Below are positions 1 through 7,982 of a stretch of 36,328 bases of DNA, piece by piece. The notes below the pieces were generated by a model. It did not search any database, was not told the origin of the DNA, and saw only the letters and a list, made by a program, of their open reading frames with translations. The DNA is from Deltaproteobacteria bacterium (GTDB taxonomy: Bacteria; Desulfobacterota; SM23-61), in NCBI GenBank assembly GCA_016875165.1, contig VGSF01000048.1:1-36328 (forward strand). Reading direction: 5' to 3'. Position numbers and translations under genes: made by a program. Each line of letters begins with the position of its first letter. Positions within the stretch are counted from its first letter, which is position 1.

Positions 1-127
1 GGGGGAGGGTTAGGGTGGGGGTGTTAATAACTTGATTGTATAGGAAATTCCTTTTGTCAACTTTAGTATAGCCTTAAGCTGGATCACTTTAGGCAATGAA
101 CATGAAATGGTCAATAGTCAATTATCA
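1..127. repeat. 127-bp direct repeat, left copy
   Basis: Every base of this stretch recurs at 36037-36163 in the same orientation. It contains the palindromic 19-mer ATTGTATAGGAAATTCCTT (35-53) that is scattered through the window. After base 127 the two copies diverge: here the sequence continues into AT-rich tandem-like TCAATGTTCAATG units (to about 150), while the right copy continues into a putative IS4-type element. No gene lies in 1-192. Confidence 0.9.
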
Positions 128-192
128 ATGTTCAATGTTCAATGATCATTGCTAATTGATAACTTGAGAAGTACTGGTAGGGAGTATTCCCA

Positions 193-3100
193 ATGAAAAA
201 GAAAGAAAAGCCTAAGCACGCCAAAGGGATTATGCGCAAGAATAAAGACAGCCAACGCCTTTCTCAAGACTTGGAGACCATAGCCGAGATCGGGCGCATT
301 ATCAGCTCCACATTGAACATTGATGAAGTTTACGAACGATTCGCCCAGGAAGCAAAAAAATTAATTGAATTAGACAGGCTTTCCGTAAATATCATAAATC
401 AAAAAGAAAATACAGTTTCGGCCCTTTATGTATGGGGAATAACTGTTTCCGGTCGCCAATCTGAAGATGTTTTTTCTTTAACCGGGTCAGCCACCGGAGA
501 AGTGTTTAAAACCCGATCAAGCTTAATTATTCAGCCAGATAGCGAGGAAGAGTTGGAAGGAAGATTTTCCACCCTCATCCCTACTTTTCGTGCCGGATTG
601 CGGTCGATGATGACCGTACCCCTGATATCCAGGGATGAAGTAATTGGGGCATTGCATTTTCGGTCGAAAAAATCCAAAGCCTACACAGAGTTGGATCTCA
701 GGCTGGCCGAGCGTATTGGAACTCAGATTGCCGGGGCCATCGCCAATGCCCAGCTTTTCCTTGAGCAAAAAAAGGCCGAGGCGGCTTTGCAAAAGAGTGA
801 GGAAGGCGCGCGGCGCCTGGCCCGGGATAATGCCATGGTGGCTGAGGTCGGAAGGATCATCAGCTCAACCCTGGAAATCGAACGGGTCTACGAACTCTTT
901 GCTGAGGAAGTGCGTAAGGTCATCCCTTTCGATAGGATTTCGATAACCGTCATCGATCATGAAAAAGGGGCGTTTCATAATGCCTACATTTTAGGACCTG
1001 ATATTCCAGGTCGCCAGCTCAAGGAAGTGATCTCTTTGGCTGGTTCTTTTACCGAAGAGATCATGCGCAGGTGGTCGAACCAGCTTATACAGACGGAGGA
1101 TGTAGATGAAGTGGCCGGACGTTTCCCGAAACTTCTGCCTTTTTGGCAGCGCGGATTTCGATCATTCATGGCCGTTCCTTTGATCTCCCATGATCAAGTT
1201 ATCGGAGTTCTCCACGTATATTCGCTAAGGTCCCAAGCCTATAAGGAGGCAGATGTTCGTCTGGCCGAGAACATCGGCTATCAGATTGCCGGGGCTATTG
1301 CCAATGCCCAGCTCTTTGCCAAACACAAGCAGGCACAGGAAGCCCTGCGGAAGACTGAGGAGGCCGCTCAGCACTTGGCCCAAGAGAATGAGACCATAGC
1401 CGAGATCGGACGCATCATCAGTTCCACGTTAGACATTGAAGAAATTTACGAACGGTTTGCCCAAGAAGCAAAAAAGCTGATCGAATTCGACCGGATTACC
1501 GTCAATATCATAAATCCAATAGAAAAAACTGTTACGCTCCCTTATGTATGGGGAACCTTTGTTCCAGGACGTCAACCCGGCGATGTTTTTCCTCTGATTG
1601 GGTCAGCTACCGGAAAAGTGTATGAAACCCGCTCGATCTTACTCATCTCCGCAGAGGAAGACGTAAAAGATATAGCCACCCGGCTTCCGGGTTTTGCACC
1701 CCACCTTAAAATTGGACTTCCTTCAATGCTATTAATCCCCTTGATTTCAAAAGATGAGGTCATTGGAGGACTATCCTTCCATTCCAAAAAACCAAATGCT
1801 TATGCAGATCGTGACCGGAAGCTGGCTGAAAGCATCGGCCACCAGATCGCTGGGGCTATTGCCAATGCCCGGCTTTTCCTTGAGCACAAAAGAGCGCAGG
1901 AGGCGTTGCGGGAAAGTGAGTGGCGGTTCCGGACAGCCGCTGAAAGCGCCAGCGATTTGATCTGGGATTGGGACATTGTGAATCAGCGGCTGACCTGGTT
2001 CGGCCGTATTGATGAAAAACTCGGCTATCAACCGGGGGAGTTCCCCAGAACGACAGAAGCATGGGAAAATATCATTCATCCGGAAGACCATGAACGGGTC
2101 ATGAAAGCTCTTGACCGGCATTTGGAGAATCAGGAACGCTATTTTGAGGAATACCGTGTGTTGCGCAAGGACGGATCGGTCGCCTACTGGATAGGCTCTG
2201 GCACGGCCATGCAGGATCAAGAAGGCCAGCCATATAGAATGGTCGGTTCGGTTACCGACGTCACCGAGCGCAGAAAAATGGAGGAAGAGCTTCTTAGGTC
2301 CAAAAAACTTGAATCCATCGGCTTCCTTTCCGGCGGCATCGCCCACGATTTCAACAATTTACTGACGGGTATTATGGGCAACATTTCCCTGGCCAGGTTG
2401 TCTTTCCACCCTGGAGATAAAACATTAACCTACCTGGAAAGCGCCGAAAATCTGTCCGTGCGAGCGAGTGAGTTAACCAAAAGATTGCTTACCTTCTCCA
2501 GAGGAGGAACGCCGATTAAAAAACTGGTGTTGATAGGAAATTTCTTAAAAGAAACTGTTCATATGCCCTTGAGCGGCTCCAATGTCCGGTGTGAGTTCAA
2601 TATTTCCGAAGATCTCTGGCCTGTGGAAATCGATGAAGGCCAGATGAGACAGGCAATCTATAATATCGTCATCAACGCCCGCGAGTCCATGCCTGGAGGG
2701 GGGACAATCGAAATCCTGGCCCAAAATATTAGCCCTGTCCCGGCAGACCGCCATTCTTTAAAAGAGGGAAAATATGTAAGGGCATCCATAAAGGATCATG
2801 GAGTAGGAATACCCCCAGAGAACCTGGAAAAGATATTCGATCCTTATTTCTCTACCAAAGAGATGGGCAGCCAGAAAGGGATGGGGCTGGGGCTGGCCAT
2901 CAGTCATTCCATCGTAAAAAATCATGGCGGACTTATCACAGTGGAGTCAATAGTGGGAAAGGGTTCGACTTTTCATATTTATCTTCCGGCTTCTGCAAGA
3001 GAATTCGTTCCGGCTAAAGAAGCGGCCGAAAAGTCTCTGCCGGCAAAAGGAAGAGTTCTGGTCATGGATGATGACCAGGTGGTGAGATATATTGCGGAAA

Positions 3101-3429
3101 AATTTTTAAGGCATTTAGGGTATAAAGTAGAGCTGGCCGAAAATGGGGCAGAGGCCGTGGCCCGTTTTAAGAAAGCTCAAGAATCTAAGCAGCCTTTTAA
3201 TATTGTCATTCTGGATTTAATCGTTCCTGGGGGAATGGGGGGCAAAGAAGTTCTCGGAAAGTTGCTGGAAATTTCACCCGATGTCAAAGCGATTGTAGCC
3301 AGCGGTTTTTCCAACGATCCTATTTTTTCCGATTTTAAGCGATACGGTTTTAAAGGGGTTCTGGCCAAACCCTTTGATCTCGATGGATTGAGCGAGAGCG
3401 TGCTTAGGGTGATGAAAACGGCCCCATAA
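193..3429 (+). CDS. Soluble hybrid sensor histidine kinase, GAF-GAF-GAF-PAS-HisKA-HATPase-REC
   Basis: A 1078-residue signalling protein. Three homologous units of about 186 residues begin near residues 28, 213 and 400, each opening with a helix ending in GRIISSTL and continuing into a GAF fold. A PAS/PAC domain follows (about 575-700). The phospho-acceptor motif HDFNN (His718) comes next, then an HATPase_c domain with N, G1 (DHGVGIP) and G2 (KGMGLGLA) boxes at about 825-945. A C-terminal receiver has acidic MDDD and acceptor Asp1008 in ILDLIVPGG. No transmembrane segment or signal peptide is visible, so it should sense a cytoplasmic ligand or redox state through the GAF domains. There is no DNA-binding output, so a separate partner must carry the signal. 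The ATG follows a GGGAG at suitable spacing. Units 1 and 3 resemble each other more than unit 2. It is not in an operon. The ligand is unknown. Confidence 0.93.
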   Translation: MKKKEKPKHAKGIMRKNKDSQRLSQDLETIAEIGRIISSTLNIDEVYERFAQEAKKLIELDRLSVNIINQKENTVSALYVWGITVSGRQSEDVFSLTGSATGEVFKTRSSLIIQPDSEEELEGRFSTLIPTFRAGLRSMMTVPLISRDEVIGALHFRSKKSKAYTELDLRLAERIGTQIAGAIANAQLFLEQKKAEAALQKSEEGARRLARDNAMVAEVGRIISSTLEIERVYELFAEEVRKVIPFDRISITVIDHEKGAFHNAYILGPDIPGRQLKEVISLAGSFTEEIMRRWSNQLIQTEDVDEVAGRFPKLLPFWQRGFRSFMAVPLISHDQVIGVLHVYSLRSQAYKEADVRLAENIGYQIAGAIANAQLFAKHKQAQEALRKTEEAAQHLAQENETIAEIGRIISSTLDIEEIYERFAQEAKKLIEFDRITVNIINPIEKTVTLPYVWGTFVPGRQPGDVFPLIGSATGKVYETRSILLISAEEDVKDIATRLPGFAPHLKIGLPSMLLIPLISKDEVIGGLSFHSKKPNAYADRDRKLAESIGHQIAGAIANARLFLEHKRAQEALRESEWRFRTAAESASDLIWDWDIVNQRLTWFGRIDEKLGYQPGEFPRTTEAWENIIHPEDHERVMKALDRHLENQERYFEEYRVLRKDGSVAYWIGSGTAMQDQEGQPYRMVGSVTDVTERRKMEEELLRSKKLESIGFLSGGIAHDFNNLLTGIMGNISLARLSFHPGDKTLTYLESAENLSVRASELTKRLLTFSRGGTPIKKLVLIGNFLKETVHMPLSGSNVRCEFNISEDLWPVEIDEGQMRQAIYNIVINARESMPGGGTIEILAQNISPVPADRHSLKEGKYVRASIKDHGVGIPPENLEKIFDPYFSTKEMGSQKGMGLGLAISHSIVKNHGGLITVESIVGKGSTFHIYLPASAREFVPAKEAAEKSLPAKGRVLVMDDDQVVRYIAEKFLRHLGYKVELAENGAEAVARFKKAQESKQPFNIVILDLIVPGGMGGKEVLGKLLEISPDVKAIVASGFSNDPIFSDFKRYGFKGVLAKPFDLDGLSESVLRVMKTAP

Positions 3430-4043
3430 AAATGGGGTTGCCAGCCGCCAAGAAAACTCACAACCCCTAAATTCCCCTTCCCTTACCCTGCGCCATACCT
3501 TTGCTTCATGGCTGGCAATCCAGGGGACACCGATTTTGACGATCAAAGAACTTTTGGAAAAATGGGGGACGTCCATAAGATAATAAGAGCTTATCCTTAA
3601 ATAAGTCGCGATTTTGAATCCCCCTTTGAAAAAGGGGGACATAGGGGGATTTACTTTGGGATTCCCGATCAAAATCCCCCCTCGCCCCCCTTTGCAAAGG
3701 GGGGAATATTATTTACGGACAAGTACTAAAGTTCATTGTATAGGAATTTCCTTACTCCGAATCATCACGTGATGAAGGGTCCCAGGTGCATCCAATCTGT
3801 CTTGCTGAGCCATAGCCCCTACTTATCACACTCCCCAAACTATGTAAATAACAATTGTGATGGTTTTGAGCAAATCTTTCCCTGAAGAGCCTCCGGCAAT
3901 ATTTTGCTGCAATCCTAACCGGCGCCCACGCGCAGGACGGCATAAGCTCTTGGCACCCCAAACCTTATAATGTCTGAATTGCAAAGACAGGGCCAAAATA
4001 ATATTGACTTCAATACCTTAATGATGTTAAAATTTTAAATAAG
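3430..4043. other. Gene-free stretch with C/G-rich repeats
   Basis: No convincing reading frame is present. Bases 3618-3712 hold two C/G-rich inverted repeats, AATCCCCCTTTG against its complement and CCCCCCTTTGCAAAGGGGGG, of a type scattered in this genome (also 25.6-25.9 kb and 35.97-36.06 kb). They could act as hairpins downstream of the kinase gene, but no clear U-tract follows. The remainder is AT-rich and featureless apart from the 19-mer at 3735. Confidence 0.6.
3735..3753 (+). repeat. Dispersed palindromic 19-mer
   Basis: ATTGTATAGGAATTTCCTT, a copy of the motif found also at 35, 6990 (inverted), 16291, 35830, 35941 and 36071. The core AGGAATTTCCT is the reverse complement of the AGGAAATTCCT variant, so the core is near-palindromic and its central bases occur in both states. 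Confidence 0.8.
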
Positions 4044-4176
4044 TGAGCCTCTTGCAAAAGTATTTTTTTGTGGTTCGACAAGCTCACCACGAACGGAAAA
4101 ACTAAATAATTTCAGCCTAAACCCGTTCACCCTGAGCCTGTCGAAGGGTAAATTACGGACTTTTGCAAGAAGCTCA
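4044..4176. repeat. 133-bp MITE-like element, copy 1
   Basis: Starts TGAGCCTCTTGCAAAAGT and ends ACTTTTGCAAGAAGCTCA; the ends are 17/18 matched inverted repeats. A second, nested inverted pair lies inside (TTCGACAAGCTCACCACGAA against TTCACCCTGAGCCTGTCGAA). A copy of identical length with about two differences lies at 29216-29348. Its right end is only 25 bases from the carD start codon, so it supplies most of the carD leader. No target-site duplication is obvious. Confidence 0.85.
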
Positions 4177-4201
4177 AGTTAGACAGCAGGGAGGCGGAGA
4201 A

Positions 4202-4684
4202 ATGTTTAAGATTGGCGATAAGGCGGTCTATCCTGCGCACGGTGTTGGGGTTATCGAGGATATTAAATGCAAGGTGATTTCAGGAAGTAAGAGAACCTTC
4301 TATGTTTTAAGGATTTTAGAAAAAGAGATGACCATCATGATTCCCACTGATAATGCCCAGAGCGTGGGGCTTAGGGAAATCATCGACAAGAAAGAAATTC
4401 CCAAAGTTTTCCGGATTCTTTCCGAAAGAAACGGAAAAGTCGATTGCCAGACCTGGAATCGCCGGTACCGGGAATACATGGACAAGATCAAATCCGGGTC
4501 TGTTTTTGAAGTAGCCGAAGTCCTTAGAGACCTTGTTCACCTAAAAAACAACAAAGACCTTTCCTTTGGAGAGCGGCAGATGCTCGACCTGGCCCAGAAC
4601 CTGCTGGTCAAGGAGCTCTCCAGCGCCAAAAACATGGCCGAAGAAAAAGTTCGTCTTCGGCTCATGAGCATCTTCAACGTCTGA
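4202..4684 (+). CDS. carD: CarD/CdnL-family RNA-polymerase-binding regulator
   Basis: A 160-residue protein beginning MFKIGDKAVYPAHGVG, the start of the CarD_CdnL_TRCF RNA-polymerase-interacting domain (about residues 1-60, Tudor-like). A mainly helical C-terminal half follows (about 70-160), which in the family contacts promoter DNA at the upstream edge of the bubble. Family members bind the RNAP beta subunit and stabilise open complexes, mostly at rRNA and housekeeping promoters. I choose the ATG at 4202 because GGGAGGCGGAG precedes it. An in-frame ATG at 4163 lies inside the right end of the 133-bp element and would add 13 residues unlike the family. The next gene follows 50 bases later, probably co-transcribed. 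Confidence 0.92.
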   Translation: MFKIGDKAVYPAHGVGVIEDIKCKVISGSKRTFYVLRILEKEMTIMIPTDNAQSVGLREIIDKKEIPKVFRILSERNGKVDCQTWNRRYREYMDKIKSGSVFEVAEVLRDLVHLKNNKDLSFGERQMLDLAQNLLVKELSSAKNMAEEKVRLRLMSIFNV

Positions 4685-4734
4685 AACCAAGCTATTCTTT
4701 TTAAAAATTCCACATAGAAAGGAGGTGAGAAAAG

Positions 4735-5769
4735 GTGGGAGTGTTTATCCTGCGGATATTATTGTTAATTGCCACTGGCAGTAGCGGTTATTTTTTAGGG
4801 CAGCAAGCCGCCCGATTTCCAGATTCCAGTTTGTGGGGGATGGGCATCGGCCTAATCATCGGGATTATCGTCATTTTTTCCGAGCGCAGCATAAAACGCC
4901 TGCCGCTGAAAGTAGTCATCGGCGGGGCCATCGGCTTAGTTTTAGGGTTGATGCTGGCCAACCTGCTCGTAAACGCCTTCTTCACCGGTCTTTTTGAGCG
5001 GCTGGAGGTTAACTTTTCAGCCTACATTCTGATCAACAGCGCCCTTGGCTACCTGGGTTTGATCTTAGGCCTAAAGAAAGGCAAAGAGTTTGAACCGGCG
5101 AAACTTCCCTGGTTTTCCAAAGGAGCAGTCCAAGGCACCAACGGTCATAAAGTCCTGGATACCAGCGTGATTATCGATGGGCGCATCGCCGACATCTGTG
5201 ATACGGGATTCATGGAGGGGACATTTATCATTCCCCAATTTATTCTCCAAGAATTGCGACACATTGCAGACTCTTCGGACTCCCTGAAACGTGGACGGGG
5301 CCGGAGAGGACTGGATATTTTGAATAGAATTCAAAAACAAGCCAACCTGGAAGTCAGGATAGTTGACCAGGATTATCCCAAGATTCAGGAAGTGGACGCC
5401 AAGCTGATTGCCCTGGCCAAGGATATAGACGCCAAGATCATTACGAATGATTTTAACTTAAACAAGGTAGCCGAACTTCAGGGGATTCCGGTGTTGAACA
5501 TCAATCAGCTCTTCAACGCTTTAAAACCCGTTGTTCTCCCCGGTGAAATCATGAACGTGAAGATTTTGAAAGAGGGGAAAGAACCCGGGCAGGGGGTGGC
5601 TTACCTGGATGATGGAACTATGGTGGTGGTGGACAACGCCCGGCGCTACATGGGTAAGTCTGTTGATGTTTCCGTAACCAGCGTCCTGCAGACCACTGCC
5701 GGAAGAATGATTTTCACCATGCTGAAAGAAGATGTTCCGGAGAACTTCTATCAGGGATTTAACCATTAA
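4735..5769 (+). CDS. Membrane-anchored PIN-TRAM domain protein (YacL-like)
   Basis: A 344-residue protein with four N-terminal hydrophobic segments (about residues 3-22, 35-50, 58-85, 95-115). A PIN nuclease domain follows (about 140-260) with acidic residues in [14 protein letters not shown] and TNDFNL, then a TRAM domain (about 280-340) with a predicted RNA-binding role. This is the architecture of the YacL family; the Bacillus member lies beside ispD/ispF, as here. The reaction is presumed metal-dependent RNA cleavage, but the substrate is unknown. The start is a GTG placed six bases after an excellent AAAGGAGGTGAG. A strong terminator at 5792-5827 closes the carD-PIN transcript. Confidence 0.88.
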   Translation: MGVFILRILLLIATGSSGYFLGQQAARFPDSSLWGMGIGLIIGIIVIFSERSIKRLPLKVVIGGAIGLVLGLMLANLLVNAFFTGLFERLEVNFSAYILINSALGYLGLILGLKKGKEFEPAKLPWFSKGAVQGTNGHKVLDTSVIIDGRIADICDTGFMEGTFIIPQFILQELRHIADSSDSLKRGRGRRGLDILNRIQKQANLEVRIVDQDYPKIQEVDAKLIALAKDIDAKIITNDFNLNKVAELQGIPVLNINQLFNALKPVVLPGEIMNVKILKEGKEPGQGVAYLDDGTMVVVDNARRYMGKSVDVSVTSVLQTTAGRMIFTMLKEDVPENFYQGFNH

Positions 5770-5791
5770 AGCAACCCCCGGAGGGAGGAGC

Positions 5792-5827
5792 GCCCAGGAT
5801 TTCTTCGGGAAATTCTGGGCTTTCTTT
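5792..5827 (+). terminator. Rho-independent terminator after the PIN-TRAM gene
   Basis: A 12-bp stem (GCCCAGGATTTC pairing with GAAATTCTGGGC, one G-T pair) with a UUCGG loop is followed directly by TTTCTTT. It sits 22 bases after the stop codon. Confidence 0.85.
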
Positions 5828-5897
5828 ATGCCGGGCGGCTGAGCCTTTTCATGACCTTAAAAAAACTAAGCACCGCAACGTTGCGGGACCTGCTCAG

Positions 5898-6590
5898 ATG
5901 ATGCGCGTCGTGGCTTTGGTCCCGGCAGCGGGGCGGGGGAGGCGGATGGGCGGCGAGACATCCAAAGCTTCTCTCCTTCTGGGGGGGATTCCTCTCCTGA
6001 CGCATACTCTCCAAAAATTTGCAGCCTGCCCGCAGATCGATGAGATCTTACCCCTGGTTCCTCCGGGGGAAGTCCCTTTCTGGACAGATGAAATCATCCG
6101 CCGGCATGGTTTTACGAAGGTTCTTAAAATATTGCCGGGAGGATTGGAACGACAAGATTCGGTTGGCGCGGGGCTGAAAGCCATCGAAGGAAACGCTGAT
6201 TTGGTCATCGTCCACGACGGAGCCCGGCCTTTTGTCCCTCTCCCACTCATCGAGAGAACCATATCGGAAACCCATCGCTGGAAGGCGGTGGTTGCGGCTC
6301 TTCCCGCCGGAGAGACTTTAAAAGAGGTTTCTCCGGAAAAGGAAGTTTTAAGAACGGTTGACCGTGAACGCCTCTGGATCATCCAGACCCCCCAATGCTT
6401 TGAGTATAGCTTAATAGTAAAGGCGCATGAGCAGGCCGGAGAAGAGCGATTTTACGGGACCGATGACGCTGCTCTGGTGGAACGGCTGGGAATTCCGGTG
6501 CGGGTAATCGAGGGGTCCAGGTTGAACTTTAAGATTACGACTCCTGACGACCTGATCCTGGGGGAAGCGTTACTGAAGTACTTGAAATGA
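5898..6590 (+). CDS. ispD: 2-C-methyl-D-erythritol 4-phosphate cytidylyltransferase
   Basis: A 230-residue cytoplasmic enzyme that joins MEP to CTP to give CDP-ME, third step of the non-mevalonate isoprenoid pathway. The nucleotide-binding start VPAAGRGRRMGG spans residues 8-19, with Lys23 in the place of the family's PKQ lysine (here SKA rather than PKQ, a mild departure). VHDGARPFV includes Asp107, and TDDAALVERLG follows near residue 190. Length is normal. Translation could begin at 5898 or at the adjacent ATG 5901; neither has a strong ribosome site. The pathway partner ispF follows after a 520-base repeat-filled gap. Confidence 0.93.
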   Translation: MMRVVALVPAAGRGRRMGGETSKASLLLGGIPLLTHTLQKFAACPQIDEILPLVPPGEVPFWTDEIIRRHGFTKVLKILPGGLERQDSVGAGLKAIEGNADLVIVHDGARPFVPLPLIERTISETHRWKAVVAALPAGETLKEVSPEKEVLRTVDRERLWIIQTPQCFEYSLIVKAHEQAGEERFYGTDDAALVERLGIPVRVIEGSRLNFKITTPDDLILGEALLKYLK

Positions 6591-6721
6591 AGTTTTAAAT
6601 TAGCCACAGAGGACACAGACATCACAGAGTTTTTAAAACCATGTTTAAGAAAAAGTTAAGGGTAAGTGTCAAGTCTCTAAAGTGATCCCGCTGCATTCTG
6701 GGCTAAAATTGAAAAAGGGTA

Positions 6722-6984
6722 ACAGTTTAGCGATTTGTAAAAATGGTATTAAAGCCTTTGTTGAGGGCCGGGGGTTAGAGCGGAACGCGCCGGAAGCATC
6801 GGTTGGGTTTCCGCTTGGCCACGAGGACAGAAGATCTTTTCCTCCGGAGGAGGCGGGGGTTCTTGCCCGCCCCATATGCGGAGAAATAAGCGCCTTATGA
6901 TTCCAAGCGTTCCGCTCTAACCCCCGGCCCCTGGAATCCCTTGGCCTTTACAACCCACCTTTTTTCAAAGAGCTAAAGTGTTAC
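6722..6984 (-). repeat. GC-rich dispersed element (about 265 bp), copy 1, inverted
   Basis: Reading on the minus strand, it runs from GTAACACTTTAGCTCTTTG at 6984 to CGCTAAACTG near 6722 and aligns along its length with the plus-strand copies at 7700-7971 and 12785-13050. It is the most diverged of the three. Shared inner landmarks are the GGCGGG/CCCGCC hairpin, GCGGAAACCC and CGCGCC. The two ends are imperfect inverted repeats of the type TTTAGCnnTTTGAAAA. An open frame of about 70 codons across it is a GC-rich artefact. The rest of 6591-7112 holds a CACAGAGGACACAGA-type repeat and no gene. Confidence 0.8.
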
Positions 6985-6989
6985 GAAAA

Positions 6990-7008
6990 AAGGAATTTCC
7001 TATACAAT
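6990..7008 (-). repeat. Dispersed palindromic 19-mer, inverted
   Basis: Reverse complement of ATTGTATAGGAAATTCCTT, five bases beyond the end of the GC-rich element. It shows that two repeat families abut. Confidence 0.8.
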
Positions 7009-7112
7009 CAAGTCAAGGGTTAATATTTACGGATTGCCAGTTATGCCTGAGAACGAGTTACTTTTTTATCTTTAACTTCAAACTTGCAACTTGAAACTAA
7101 TTTGGTATTTTT

Positions 7113-7589
7113 ATGCTGATTGGATTTGGCTACGACATACATCCCTTGGTCGAGGGTCGCAAGCTAATTATCGGCGGCGTGGAGGTTCCCCATGGGAAAG
7201 GACTCGCAGGGCATTCGGATGCCGATGTGCTCTTGCACGCGGTTTGCGATGGAATTTTAGGGGCCATGGGCGAAGGGGATATCGGGAAACACTTTCCCAA
7301 CACCGACCTTAAGTTTCGGGGGATCTCCAGCCTTTCGTTGCTCAAAAGCGTGGCCTCGATGGCGACCGAGAGGGGCCTGAATGTGGAAAACCTGGATACC
7401 ACCGTGGTCGCCGAAGAACCAAAGTTGATGCCCTACATTTCCCGGATGGTGGAAAAAATCTCCGGAGCTTTAAACATTTCCACCAGGAGAGTCAACGTCA
7501 AAGCAACGACTTCCGAAGGCCTGGGGTTTGTGGGGGAAGGAAAGGGAATCGTGGCCTATGCCATAGTCCTTTTGGCTCCGAAAAAATGA
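7113..7589 (+). CDS. ispF: 2-C-methyl-D-erythritol 2,4-cyclodiphosphate synthase
   Basis: A 158-residue enzyme, normal for the family, forming the cyclic diphosphate MEcPP from CDP-ME 2-phosphate and releasing CMP; the active protein is a homotrimer with zinc between subunits. GFGYDIH gives metal ligands Asp8 and His10, and GHSDADVLLHAV gives His34, Asp36, Asp38 and His42. The substrate-binding TTSEGLGFVGEGKGI lies near residues 130-145. The ATG at 7113 has no recognisable ribosome site. The gene is bracketed by inverted copies of the GC-rich element (6722-6984 and 7700-7971), which is odd for an essential gene normally fused or adjacent to ispD. Confidence 0.95.
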   Translation: MLIGFGYDIHPLVEGRKLIIGGVEVPHGKGLAGHSDADVLLHAVCDGILGAMGEGDIGKHFPNTDLKFRGISSLSLLKSVASMATERGLNVENLDTTVVAEEPKLMPYISRMVEKISGALNISTRRVNVKATTSEGLGFVGEGKGIVAYAIVLLAPKK

Positions 7590-7595
7590 TATTTA

Positions 7596-7690
7596 TTCAC
7601 CGCAAAGATCGCCGAGAGCGCCCAAAATCGCTAGGCGCTTAGCGCCATGCGCATAGCGTTTCATATCGGCGAGCTGGGCGCGCTCTACGG
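7596..7690. repeat. Imperfect inverted repeat downstream of ispF
   Basis: TTCACCGCAAAGATCGCCGAG on the left pairs imperfectly with CGGCGAGCTGGGCGCGCTCT on the right, with a small internal palindrome GGCGCTTAGCGCC. It resembles the ACCGCAGAGAACGCCGAG repeat before gmk (12055-12137). It could fold in the mRNA between ispF and gltX. Confidence 0.6.
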
Positions 7691-7699
7691 AAAAAATTT

Positions 7700-7971
7700 G
7701 TAACACTTTAGCCCTTTGAAAAGAGGTGAGACTTAAGGTCAGAGAGAATCCATGGTCCGGGGGCCTGGTCCCGCCATGGCGGGATTGGAATCATAAGGCG
7801 CTGATTTCTTCGCGGGTGGGGCGGGGAAAACGCCCCCCGCCTCCTCCGGCGGAAACGAGCGGGGTTCTTCGTGGCCAAGCGGAAACCCGGCCGATGCTTC
7901 CGGCGCGTTCCACCCAGACCCCCGGACCTCGACAAAGGTGTAAAAACACTTTTTCAAACCGCTAAATTGAT
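7700..7971 (+). repeat. GC-rich dispersed element, copy 2
   Basis: From GTAACACTTTAGCCCTTTG to CTTTTTCAAACCGCTAAAT. It is nearly identical to 12785-13050 over long blocks, including the hairpin GGGGCGGGGAAAACGCCCC and the segment from GGGTTCTTCGTGGCC through GACCTCGACAAAGGTG. It ends 12 bases before the gltX start and therefore forms its whole leader. Confidence 0.88.
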
Positions 7972-7982
7972 TAAAAAATTTT

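Noticed and set aside
1771..2346. 191-codon minus-strand frame inside the hybrid kinase
   Set aside because: It is opposite to a clearly conserved GAF-PAS coding sequence, so a shadow of its codon use.
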